From assembly GCF_009764265.1 (NCBI RefSeq), contig NZ_RWIR01000073.1, positions 84,384-148,383 of the forward strand: a DNA stretch of 64,000 nucleotides. The letters run 5' to 3'. The position numbers and the translations under genes were made by a program. The stretch comes from Pseudomonas sp. PB101 (GTDB lineage Bacteria; Pseudomonadota; Gammaproteobacteria; Pseudomonadales; Pseudomonadaceae). Below the pieces are notes generated by a model. The model was given only the letters and a program-made list of their open reading frames with translations, ran no database searches and was not told where the DNA came from. Within the stretch, counting starts at the first letter, position 1, and each line of letters starts with the position of its first letter. Positions 42,976 to 50,866 of this stretch are shown piece by piece.

Positions 42976-43145
42976 GACAGCGCTACCTTTGCCAGTTATG
43001 ACACTAGATCAAAAGCAGAAGTTGCCGACGCCTTTCTTGTCATTTTATGGGTTGCAGCAGGTTAGGTCCCAACGCCAAAAAGCGAGGATCAGGCGAACCC
43101 CCGCTCACGCATTTGCAGCTGCATCGAGACAGCGCTACCTTAGTG
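42976..43145. promoter_or_regulatory. Two GntR operator-like sites between gntK and gntR
   Basis: GACAGCGCTACCTTTG (42976-42991) and GACAGCGCTACCTTAGTG (43128-43145) are near-identical direct repeats. The second, read on the minus strand, fits the pattern AC-N-AAG-N-TAGCGCT that I recall for P. aeruginosa GntR. One copy lies by the gntK start and one by the gntR start, which fits repression of both units. Confidence 0.7.
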
Positions 43146-43172
43146 CCTTGAATTTTGTTTGGCAAGCCGTCG

Positions 43173-44204
43173 ATGAACACAACCAAGAACGATAAAAATA
43201 CCCGTACCACTGGCCGCCCTACCCTGAACGAAGTTGCCCGACTGGCCGGCGTCAGCCCGATCACCGCTTCGCGCGCCCTGCGCGGCGTCAGCACTGTTGC
43301 CACCGAACTGGTGGAAAAGGTGCAGAAAGCGGCGCTGGATCTCAACTACGTGGTCAACCCTGCCGCCCGTGCCCTGGCCTCGGCCCAGAGCCATTCCGTC
43401 GTGGTGCTGGTGCCGTCGCTGTCCAACCTGCTGTTCATCGACACCCTGGAAGCCATTCATCAGGTTTTGCGGCCCAAGGGCTTCGAAGTGCTGATCGGCA
43501 ACTTCCACTATTCGCGCGATGAAGAGGAAAACCTGCTGCGCAACTACATGGCCTATCAGCCCCGTGGCTTGCTGCTGACGGGTTTCGACCGCACCGAAAG
43601 TTCGCGGCGGATGATCGAAGCCAGCAACATTCCCTGCGTGTACATGATGGAGCTGGACAGCGCCGCCGGGCTCAACTGCGTGGGCTTTTCGCAGTTGGCG
43701 GCCGGCGAAACGGCAGCCGAACACTTGCTGTCTCGCGGCCGCAAGCGCCTGGCCTACATCGGCGCGCAACTCGACCAGCGCACCTTGCTGCGCGGCGAAG
43801 GTTTCCGCAAAGCCCTGCAAAAGGCCGGTTTGTATGACCCGGCGCTGGAAGTGCTGACACCCCGCCCGTCGTCGGTCGGCCTGGGCGGCGAACTGTTTTT
43901 GCAGATGCTCGCCAGCCACCCGGACGTCGATGCGATTTTCTTCGGCAACGACGACCTGGCTCAGGGCGCGCTGCTCGAAGCGCTGCGTCACGGGATCAAG
44001 ATCCCCGAACAGGTGGCGATCCTCGGCTTCAACGACTTGCCCATGTCCGAACACATGGTCCCGCGCCTGAGCAGCATCAACACCCCGCGCGAAGCCATCG
44101 GCCGCCGCGCAGCGGAGCAGATGCTGACGCTGATGGCCGGCAATACCGTGGCCAGGCCGGTGCAGGACATGGGGTTTGAGTTGAAGGTGCGCGAGAGTAC
44201 ATAA
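43173..44204 (+). CDS. gntR: LacI family gluconate regulator GntR
   Basis: A 343-residue repressor. The LacI HTH is at about 12-38 (TLNEVARLAGVSPITASRAL) followed by the hinge VNPAARALASAQS, and then a periplasmic-binding-like domain (65-340) for gluconate or 6-phosphogluconate. ATG 43173 is used; the frame is open from a TTG at 43155. Neighbouring gntK and gntT plus the operator repeats make the GntR assignment firm. Confidence 0.92.
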   Translation: MNTTKNDKNTRTTGRPTLNEVARLAGVSPITASRALRGVSTVATELVEKVQKAALDLNYVVNPAARALASAQSHSVVVLVPSLSNLLFIDTLEAIHQVLRPKGFEVLIGNFHYSRDEEENLLRNYMAYQPRGLLLTGFDRTESSRRMIEASNIPCVYMMELDSAAGLNCVGFSQLAAGETAAEHLLSRGRKRLAYIGAQLDQRTLLRGEGFRKALQKAGLYDPALEVLTPRPSSVGLGGELFLQMLASHPDVDAIFFGNDDLAQGALLEALRHGIKIPEQVAILGFNDLPMSEHMVPRLSSINTPREAIGRRAAEQMLTLMAGNTVARPVQDMGFELKVREST

Positions 44205-44260
44205 GCACGACACAAATCACTGTGGTGAGGGGGTTTGCCCCCTCACCACAGGTTCGGCGG

Positions 44261-44509
44261 TCAATCCTGCGGATCGAGGTTATCCAGCACCCGGTTCACC
44301 GCCAGCTCGGCCAGCATGATGATCTGTGCGATCGCCAGTGCCGTATTACGCTGGCTGCCTTCCAGAAACGTAGCAAAGTCATTGGTCATCACACTCGCCG
44401 AGGCCAGTGATTCGCAGGCGTGCGCCAGCAATGTTTCGTTATTGATGCCGGGGGAGATGGAGAACATCGGGCTGGGATTGCGTGGGGGGTTCGGCGTGGG
44501 TTTGAACAT
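44261..44509 (-). CDS. DUF6124 family protein
   Basis: An 82-residue Pseudomonas-type protein that begins MFKPTPNPP and has the conserved helical core LASASVMTNDFATFLEGSQR and ALAIAQIIMLAELAVNRVLD. The function is unknown. It is preceded by a long, strongly structured leader (see 44532-44719), which suggests control at the RNA level. Confidence 0.85.
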   Translation of the reverse strand: MFKPTPNPPRNPSPMFSISPGINNETLLAHACESLASASVMTNDFATFLEGSQRNTALAIAQIIMLAELAVNRVLDNLDPQD

Positions 44510-44531
44510 AGTGGTGCTCCTAGAGTAATGG

Positions 44532-44719
44532 AGCTGCCACGTCTCGCTGCGATACGAAGGGTGGCAGCTGTACGCGGGTCGCAGACCGGGACTCTAGAAC
44601 CCGGTAGACCCGAAGGTCTCCCACGCACAGCCGCCATAACGCGATTCGATCACGAACGGTGGACGCTATGCGTCTAGAGATACCCGGGCTGCGAAACCCG
44701 ATCGCTGAATTTGCAGCGA
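44532..44719 (-). ncRNA. Structured 5' leader of the DUF6124 gene
   Basis: Four hairpins lie in the 200 bases before the start codon: AGCTGCCAC/GTGGCAGCT (44532-44540 with 44561-44569), ACCGGG/CCCGGT (44585-44590 with 44600-44605), AGACC/GGTCT (44606-44610 with 44615-44619) and TCGCTG/CAGCGA (44702-44707 with 44714-44719). On the minus strand the third has a C(UUCG)G tetraloop, a sign that this strand is the RNA. The first hairpin sits just before the ribosome site, so it could gate translation. No known riboswitch class was recognised. Confidence 0.55.
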
Positions 44720-44929
44720 CACGGAACGATAGAGTCCGGATACCAAGCGCACAAGTCGGCGGATTCTGGCGTAGTTGTAGGCAAGGGTGCAAGAAACAGT
44801 AGCCTGCGCAACCCCTCTGAAGCCGCTTGCCGTCAGACCATTCCTACACAGCATTTCGAAACATCTTTTACCCTCCGCGACCCGAGCGTCGAGTGCAGAA
44901 TCCACAACCTTTTTCTCGCGGATATTGCT

Positions 44930-45406
44930 ATGCGCAAAGCGATTTTCCTGACGTTCTTGCTCGGCCAAGCGATTCCGGCACACGCCTCGCAGCCGGACGA
45001 CTGGACGCAGTTTCTAAGTGATCCACGTTTCATGCCGGCAATCAAAAGTTGCCTCGCCTTGCACCCGAAAGCCCAGGGGCCAGCCGTTGTCATGAATGTT
45101 TGGCATGCGAACCTGGAAGAAGCCGGGGTCATGACAACCGACCTGAGCGGCCGCAGGAACAACTGTTTTGCCCGCAAGGACACGGGGCTTTCAAGCCATT
45201 CCGAGACGGTGTTTGATCTGCCCGGCCCACTGTTTGTATCAGTGGATCAAGCCAAGGTTGCCCCCAAAGGCGAGTGTATCGAGCCAACCCCGGTGTACAT
45301 CGACCAACAGCTTCAGGGCTGGATCCTCAAGCAACCTGCCCTTCATCCATACATTCCCAGTGCCTGTTCGACCCCGATCTGGACCGACCTGCTGCCGAGC
45401 GCCTGA
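44930..45406 (+). CDS. Secreted protein of unknown function (158 aa)
   Basis: Has a Sec signal peptide (MRKAIFLTFLLGQAIPAHA) and a mature part of about 139 residues with four cysteines (KSC, NNC, GEC, SAC) that could form two disulfides in the periplasm. WTQFLSDPRFMPAIKSCL starts the mature domain. I do not recognise the family. ATG 44930 is chosen because the signal peptide begins there; the frame is open back to 44711 without support. Confidence 0.75.
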   Translation: MRKAIFLTFLLGQAIPAHASQPDDWTQFLSDPRFMPAIKSCLALHPKAQGPAVVMNVWHANLEEAGVMTTDLSGRRNNCFARKDTGLSSHSETVFDLPGPLFVSVDQAKVAPKGECIEPTPVYIDQQLQGWILKQPALHPYIPSACSTPIWTDLLPSA

Positions 45407-45531
45407 AGTCCAATCAAGAGCCGAACGCGGCGAGCGGATTTCAACTAACCTTTTAGAGCAACGAATGTCGCCCTCTGCTGGGCACGCTGTTAGATTCCCG
45501 TAGCGCACCAATTCGCTAACGGAGTAGCTCA

Positions 45532-46170
45532 ATGGAACACACACTGAAGATCCTGGGTAAAGCCTCGTCGATCAACGTCCGCAAGGTTCTGTGGACCTGC
45601 GAGGAACTGGGCATAACCTACGAACGCGAGGACTGGGGCAGTGGCTTTGCCTCGACCCACAGCCCGGAGTTTCTGCGGCTCAATCCCAACGCGCTGGTAC
45701 CGGTGATCATTGATGAGGCGGGCGTGCTGTGGGAGTCCAATACCATCTGCCGCTACCTGGTCGGCAAACACCATCACCACCATGCTGATTTGCTGCCAAC
45801 CGACCCGGCCGCCCGCGCCAGGGTGGAGCAGTGGATGGATTGGCAAGCCACCGAGCTCAATCCGTCGTGGAGATATCCGTTCATGGCACTGGTGCGCAAG
45901 GACCCGGAATTCCAGGACCCGCATGGCCTTGAGGTCGGCATCCGTGGCTGGAACCAGAAAATGGGCATCCTCGAACATCAACTCGCGACCACCAAGGCGT
46001 ATGTCGCCGGGCCCCGCTTTACCCTGGCCGATGTGGTCATCGGTTTATCGGTCAATCGCTGGCTGATGACACCGATCGAGCGCCCGGACTACCCCGCCGT
46101 CGATGAGTATTTCCAGCGCCTGGCGCAGCGTCCGGGTTTCCTCAAGCACGGCTGCAACGGCTTGCCTTGA
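45532..46170 (+). CDS. Glutathione S-transferase family protein
   Basis: A 212-residue GST: N-terminal thioredoxin-like domain (1-80: ILGKASSINVRKVLWTCEEL, NPNALVPVIIDEAGVLWESN) and C-terminal helical domain (90-205: RFTLADVVIGLSVNRWLM). Ser in KASSINVRK may be the catalytic residue. An unusual HHHHH run follows GK near residue 83. A good GGAG site precedes the start. Confidence 0.9.
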   Translation: MEHTLKILGKASSINVRKVLWTCEELGITYEREDWGSGFASTHSPEFLRLNPNALVPVIIDEAGVLWESNTICRYLVGKHHHHHADLLPTDPAARARVEQWMDWQATELNPSWRYPFMALVRKDPEFQDPHGLEVGIRGWNQKMGILEHQLATTKAYVAGPRFTLADVVIGLSVNRWLMTPIERPDYPAVDEYFQRLAQRPGFLKHGCNGLP

Positions 46171-46190
46171 ATGGCCGCTGCAATTGGTGC

Positions 46191-46838
46191 TCACTTGGCA
46201 TCCCCACCAAATAGTGTAGAGACCTTGATACTCACTATTTTGTCACCCCGGGACTGAAGGTGATCGATGGCATATATTTCTGTCCACGCTGCGGAAGGGT
46301 CTGTTTTTTCGGGAGCACTGAATGGGCAACACTCATCACCAATTCCAATTTCCTTTAGAGTGCTGGTTTCTATTACTCCCACCCCATCTTTCCTGTTCAC
46401 CCCGTATACGATCGAGGCGTAGGCTTTATTGTTATATTTCCACGACGATACCTGCAGGCTCATATCGTAGTCTGCGAGATTGAATGGACTGAATTCTTGC
46501 TTACTGCGCAATGACACTTTCCTGCCGGTGTAATACGGGTGCTCCCAGACGCAAAAATAACCATAGTCGCAGGTGCTCTCCGGTTGAACGGAGTCCTTGG
46601 GAGGGAAAGTCATAACGACTGCTCCATCTCCATAAACCACTTGGGTAGTACTGACCTGCCGCGCTCCCGCTTTTCTGGCGAGCTGTTGATCAATCTGCTG
46701 TTGTACCTCGCCCTTCTGTAATTCAGTCATTGTGGGATTGAATAATGTGTATGTGCTTTGCCCTACCGACTCTTGCTCAGCATTTGCGCCGAGGCAGACA
46801 ACTAGTGAAAAAGCAGTAACAACCCATTTGATTTTCAT
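46191..46838 (-). CDS. Secreted protein with I36-like (crystallin-type) domain
   Basis: A 215-residue exported protein: signal peptide MKIKWVVTAFSLVVCLGANA, a helical segment (MTELQKGEVQQQIDQQLARK), then a beta/gamma-crystallin-like domain as in peptidase inhibitor family I36 (STCDYGYFCVWEHPYYTGRK, then LADYDMSLQVSSWKYNNKAY). Cysteines CDYGYFC and ECC may form disulfides. It is AT-rich compared with its neighbours, which suggests recent acquisition. Inhibitor activity is unproven. Confidence 0.72.
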   Translation of the reverse strand: MKIKWVVTAFSLVVCLGANAEQESVGQSTYTLFNPTMTELQKGEVQQQIDQQLARKAGARQVSTTQVVYGDGAVVMTFPPKDSVQPESTCDYGYFCVWEHPYYTGRKVSLRSKQEFSPFNLADYDMSLQVSSWKYNNKAYASIVYGVNRKDGVGVIETSTLKEIGIGDECCPFSAPEKTDPSAAWTEIYAIDHLQSRGDKIVSIKVSTLFGGDAK

Positions 46839-46998
46839 ATTAAATCTCGTCCATGCGAGTTTAGAGCACCCCGGCTTTTATCCGACGTTATATCGGTAAA
46901 CCAGCCACGTATTCGAGAACACATAGTCCAACCAACTCGATAGTCAGTCTACTGTCAGAACTAACAGGTATCGGACTCCGAGCGGCCCGGAACAAGGG

Positions 46999-47211
46999 CA
47001 AGCCAACAGACAAAAATGGTCCTGTCTCCCTGCGGGTAACGGCGCAGGGAAATCTTGCAGATCGAATGATTATTGGCTTGGATGTGATAACGCAGCCCGA
47101 TTGCCGGGCTCCGTAAAGCAGGCTCAATGAACGAACGCCCCAACCTTCCCGGCCCTCTTGTCAGCGCGCTATTTGCCGGTTTTTTTGGGTCCCTCTACCG
47201 GGACCCTTTTT
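46999..47211 (+). ncRNA. Candidate structured RNA ending in an intrinsic terminator
   Basis: In a 380-base gap without a gene, CAAGCCAA (46999-47006) pairs with TTGGCTTG (47073-47080) and encloses the hairpin TCCCTGCG/CGCAGGGA (47027-47034 with 47043-47050). AGCCCG/CGGGCT (47094-47099 with 47105-47110) follows, and the region ends in the terminator GGGTCCC/GGGACCC plus TTTTT (47187-47211). Such an order fits a small RNA of about 200 bases. No protein-coding frame with support exists here. No Rfam family was recognised. Confidence 0.5.
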
Positions 47212-47226
47212 CATTTGCTCATTTTA

Positions 47227-47327
47227 TGTAGGAGCGAGCTTGCTCGCGATGGTCGATAACGATTACGCGTTTTGTCTGGCTAAACGCAGCGCTCTAGAGT
47301 CCATCGCGAGCAAGCTTGCTCCTACAA
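47227..47327. repeat. REP pair (GCGAGC type)
   Basis: Inverted units 47227-47252 and 47301-47327, directly after the terminator at 47211. Confidence 0.92.
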
Positions 47328-47337
47328 GTTGCTCTGC

Positions 47338-48657
47338 TTAGTTCAGCTGCAATGTCGAGTTGAACTGACTGATCGCGTCCACCACGTGGCGCGAGCCCTG
47401 CTGGATTTCCAGGATCACCTCCCCTGCCTCGTTCGCCAGTTCCACGCCGAGGCCGGTTCGGCTCAAACTCGATTGCATGCTCGACACCGCGCTCAGCGAC
47501 AGATCGTGGTTCTTGCGCACCACCTCGACGATCTCCAGCGTCGCCTGACTGGTGCGCGCCGCGAGGCTGCGCACTTCATCGGCCACCACCGCAAATCCGC
47601 GCCCGTGCTCACCGGCCCGCGCCGCTTCAATCGCCGCGTTGAGCGCCAGCAGGTTGGTCTGATCGGCAATGCCGCGGATGGTCTGCACGATGGTGCCGAT
47701 GATGTCGGACTGCTTGCTCACGGCATCGATGCTCAGCGCCGCTTCGTTCAGGTCTTTGGAAATGTCCAGGATGATCTGCACCGTCTGCTGCACCACCTCG
47801 GAACCCTTGCGTGCACAGACGTCGTTTTGCACCGAGGTGCTGTGGGCCGATTCCGCGGCGGTTTGCAGGGTGGTCATCTGGTGAGTGATGTCGCTGGCAA
47901 ACTTGACCACTTTGTACAGCCGGCCCTTGGCGTCGAACAACGGGTTGTAGGACGCTTCGAGGAATATGGTCTGCCCCTGTTTGTTCCTGCGCTCGAAACG
48001 ATGGGAGTGATATTCGCCACGGTTGAGCGACGCCCAGAAATTCCGGTAACCCTGGGACTCGGCTTCGGCTCGGTGGCAGAACAGGCTGTGATGCTGCCCC
48101 ACTACCTCGTTGAGCGAGTACTGCATGGTTTTCAGGAAGTTTTCGTTGGCGCTGATGACCTTGCCTTCGGGGGTGAATTCGATCACGGCCATTGAGCGGC
48201 CGATCGCGGCGAGCCGGCTTTCGTTTTCGTGTTCCCTGTTGATCCGGGCGGTGATGTCGGTGGCGACCTTGATCACGCTTTTCACCTGGCGGTCGGGGCC
48301 GAGCACCGGCATGTAGCTGGCTTCGAGCCAGATCTCCCGGCCGCTTTTATGCAAGCGCAAAAAGGTCCCGCTCAGCGGCTCGCCCCGCGCCAGGTCGCGC
48401 CACAGTTTGGTGTAGTCATCGCTGCGGTAATACTGCTCTTCACAAAACACCCGGTGATGCTTGCCGCGCACTTCGTCGGCGCTGTAGCCCATGGCACTGC
48501 AGAAGTTTTCGTTGGCATCGATGACGATGCCATCCGGGGTGAATTCAATCATCGCCATCGAATTGCTGATCGCCGCCAACTTGGCATTGGCCTCGGTCAG
48601 CGCACAGCTGAATCGTTCGATTTCCAGCAGGTCAGCCTTGTGATGTAGGTTGAACAT
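47338..48657 (-). CDS. Soluble PAS-PAS-MCP chemoreceptor (BdlA-like)
   Basis: A 439-residue receptor without membrane segments. Two PAS domains (about 25-135 and 150-255) each carry the MIEFTPDG/VIEFTPEG and ANENF pattern, followed by a methyl-accepting signalling domain with the invariant hairpin tip GIADQTNLLALNAAIEAARA and GRGFAVVADEVRSLAARTSQ. Size and order match P. aeruginosa BdlA, which links oxygen or c-di-GMP signals to biofilm dispersal. Pseudomonads have several such proteins, so the exact role is not fixed. Confidence 0.88.
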   Translation of the reverse strand: MFNLHHKADLLEIERFSCALTEANAKLAAISNSMAMIEFTPDGIVIDANENFCSAMGYSADEVRGKHHRVFCEEQYYRSDDYTKLWRDLARGEPLSGTFLRLHKSGREIWLEASYMPVLGPDRQVKSVIKVATDITARINREHENESRLAAIGRSMAVIEFTPEGKVISANENFLKTMQYSLNEVVGQHHSLFCHRAEAESQGYRNFWASLNRGEYHSHRFERRNKQGQTIFLEASYNPLFDAKGRLYKVVKFASDITHQMTTLQTAAESAHSTSVQNDVCARKGSEVVQQTVQIILDISKDLNEAALSIDAVSKQSDIIGTIVQTIRGIADQTNLLALNAAIEAARAGEHGRGFAVVADEVRSLAARTSQATLEIVEVVRKNHDLSLSAVSSMQSSLSRTGLGVELANEAGEVILEIQQGSRHVVDAISQFNSTLQLN

Positions 48658-49124
48658 GGTTGTATCACCTTCCGCGCGATTTTTTGATTGATGAAAGTTG
48701 CAGGTCTTTCAAATCCACCACTACGTTCCGTGGAACAGGCACACGCATCCCTCCAAAAAAGAAGGACTAGTCAGGTGATAATCGATGATCAATCGGAGGG
48801 TCCTTATAGCGACACGCTCATCAAGACATCCTTCTCTTGATAGCCCGCATGCGGGCCAGCCCTAACAGATTCACAACAAATTCCATTTAGCGGACAGCTC
48901 CCTGTGATCAAGTGTCGGTGCCTTTGATTGCGCACTCTGGCAGCACCACACCGACCGCCTCATCACGGTCGATACAGTTAGTTACACCTGATCATAGACA
49001 GCCACGTTGTGCTTGCAAGGCCACTAGTCGGCCAGTATCGAGGACAAAATCGGTTCAGCGTTTTTTTGCGGCTTACCGCCTGTCGAGTCCGTTGAACCCG
49101 AGATCGCATCGCGATGCGACAAAA
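48658..49124. other. Intergenic stretch with a 16-bp perfect palindrome
   Basis: No supported gene in about 470 bases. TCGCATCGCGATGCGA at 49104-49119 is a perfect palindrome six bases past the stop of the binding-protein gene (minus strand); it may be a protein site or a terminator stem, but no T-run follows. Most of the region should be the promoter and leader of the PAS-MCP gene. Confidence 0.55.
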
Positions 49125-50138
49125 CTACAAACTGGCACTCACCCTGGTAGCCACCTCCCCCGGTACCCAGCCCTTCCACACCTGCGGTTGCTCTCGCAAA
49201 AATGCTTCGGCTACTTCGCGGGGTTTCTGGCGTTTTTCGCTCATCTGGCCCAGGGTCTGGTTCAGCAGGTCGATCGGCAGGTCGACCTTTTCAAAGAACG
49301 TCACCAGATCCGGGTATTGCGCCTTGAACGGTGCCGATACGCCGATGGCCAGGCTGGCCGGCATCGAGCGCGTGCCCTTGGGGTTCGGGTTGTTGGCGTC
49401 GGCCAGGGTTTTCCAGGCTTCGGCGTCGAACGGCGGTTCGTCGAGTTTCACCAACTTGAATCGCCCCAGCAGCGGTGTCGGCGACCAGTAGTAGAACAGC
49501 ACCGGTTTGCCACGGCGGATCGACGACGCCACCTCGGCATCCAGTGCGGCACCGGAACCGGTGCGGAAGTTGACGTAGCTGGCGGTCAGGTCATAGGCCT
49601 TGAGTTTCTGGCTGTTGACGATTTCCGAGGTCCAGCCGGTCGGGCTGTTGAGGAAGCGTCCGCGGCTCGGGTCTTCGGGGTCGCGGAATACGTCCTTGTA
49701 CTTCGCCAGATCGGCAACGGACTTCAGTTCCGGGGCCAACGGCTTGATGCCGCGCTCGGGATCGCCCTTGATCACGTATTCCGGCACCCACCAACCTTCA
49801 GTGGCGCCTTTGACCGTATCGCCGAGGCCGAAGACCTTGCCCTCGGCGGCAGCCTTGACCCAGGCGGGACTGCGTCCGGCCCACTCCTCGCCGATGACCT
49901 GGATATCGTTTTTCGCCAGCGCCGCTTCCAGGCTGACGGTGCTGCCCGGCAGCGTGTCGGTCGGGTAACCGTAACCTTTTTCAACGATCAGGCGCAGGAT
50001 TTCGGTGATGAGGCTGCCACTTTCCCAAGTGATATCGCCGAAGTGAATGGGTGCGGCTTTTTCCGTGGCCCAGGACGGGTGGGACAACAGGCTCAGGGCC
50101 AGCAACGAACTGCCGAGCAGGGTTTTGATCGATCTCAT
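49125..50138 (-). CDS. ABC transporter substrate-binding protein, glycine betaine/choline type
   Basis: A 337-residue periplasmic protein with signal peptide MRSIKTLLGSSLLALSLLSH (cut near SWA) and the OpuAC/ProX-like fold (IHFGDITWESGSLITEILRL, VIGEEWAGRSPAWVKAAAEG, PVLFYYWSPTPLLGRF). The Trp/Tyr-rich segments suit quaternary-amine binding. No permease or ATPase gene is adjacent. Its ATG overlaps the stop of the sigma gene upstream (ATGA), so the two are coupled. Confidence 0.87.
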   Translation of the reverse strand: MRSIKTLLGSSLLALSLLSHPSWATEKAAPIHFGDITWESGSLITEILRLIVEKGYGYPTDTLPGSTVSLEAALAKNDIQVIGEEWAGRSPAWVKAAAEGKVFGLGDTVKGATEGWWVPEYVIKGDPERGIKPLAPELKSVADLAKYKDVFRDPEDPSRGRFLNSPTGWTSEIVNSQKLKAYDLTASYVNFRTGSGAALDAEVASSIRRGKPVLFYYWSPTPLLGRFKLVKLDEPPFDAEAWKTLADANNPNPKGTRSMPASLAIGVSAPFKAQYPDLVTFFEKVDLPIDLLNQTLGQMSEKRQKPREVAEAFLREQPQVWKGWVPGEVATRVSASL

Positions 50139-50683
50139 GCGGACCTCTTGTTCTGGAGTGGACGGTTCAGGGATTGATTGGCGCTGTGCCGGTCGCACAG
50201 GGCCTGGGAACGGGTCATGTAGTCGCTGACCGAGCGCAGCGAAATGCCCAGGGCTGTGGCAATTTGCGCGTAGGTCAGGCCGTCGATCCGCGACAGCAGG
50301 AAGGTCGAACGCACTTTGCCGGGCAAGCGCTGAAGACTGCGATTCACCCGGGTCAGGGTCTGGGACAACTGGGCCAACTGCTCCGGCGATTCGGCATGCA
50401 CCGGCTCGGCGTGTTGCAGTTGGTGAAGATACCGACGCTCCAGATCCGCTCGACGCCAACGCTGATAGAGCAGGCGCCGGGCGATGGTGGTGAGCAAGGC
50501 ACGGGGTTCGCGTATCGCCGTCAGGCCAGGGGCTTCGAGCAGTTGCACGAAGGTTTCGCAGGCAATGTCTTCGACACCGGCGGCATCGTTCAGAGACTGA
50601 CGCAGGCGTGTGCAGAGCCAGTGATAGTGGGCACGGAACAGGCTGTCCACGTGTTTGCGATGGAGAATATCGGTGCCGGACAT
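50135..50683 (-). CDS. ECF sigma factor (FecI-like)
   Basis: A 182-residue sigma factor: region 2 at about 10-75 (LFRAHYHWLCTRLRQSLNDA, GVEDIACETFVQLLE) and region 4 at about 115-170 (LPGKVRSTFLLSRIDGLTYA, QIATALGISLRSVSDYM). This resembles FecI-type iron-starvation sigmas, yet neither a FecR-like anti-sigma gene nor a TonB receptor gene is adjacent. It is instead translationally coupled to a glycine-betaine-type binding protein. Confidence 0.87.
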   Translation of the reverse strand: MSGTDILHRKHVDSLFRAHYHWLCTRLRQSLNDAAGVEDIACETFVQLLEAPGLTAIREPRALLTTIARRLLYQRWRRADLERRYLHQLQHAEPVHAESPEQLAQLSQTLTRVNRSLQRLPGKVRSTFLLSRIDGLTYAQIATALGISLRSVSDYMTRSQALCDRHSANQSLNRPLQNKRSA

Positions 50684-50810
50684 AGGGGCTCCTGGGTTAG
50701 GGGTCGCTGAATGTCCGGTGGTCCGGTGAGGCGGATCCTAGCAAGGAGCCTTATTCTTTAATAAGACTTAAAACTTATTTTTATATTCCAATTAGATAGT
50801 TTCGCTGTAC

Positions 50811-50835
50811 CTGTGGGAGCGTGGCTTGCCCGCGA
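50811..50835. repeat. Single REP unit
   Basis: One unit with the arms GCGTGGCTTGCCCGC; no inverted partner follows. Confidence 0.75.
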
Positions 50836-50866
50836 AAAATGGACCTGTCGACCCAACATCTGCGCC

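Noticed and set aside
47127..47228. 34-codon frame that starts at ATG 47127 and ends at the TAG of a REP
   Set aside because: It runs through a terminator hairpin and has no ribosome site; the RNA structure explains the sequence better.
48912..50177. 421-codon plus-strand frame over the binding-protein gene
   Set aside because: Antisense shadow; the minus-strand frame has a signal peptide and a solute-binding fold.
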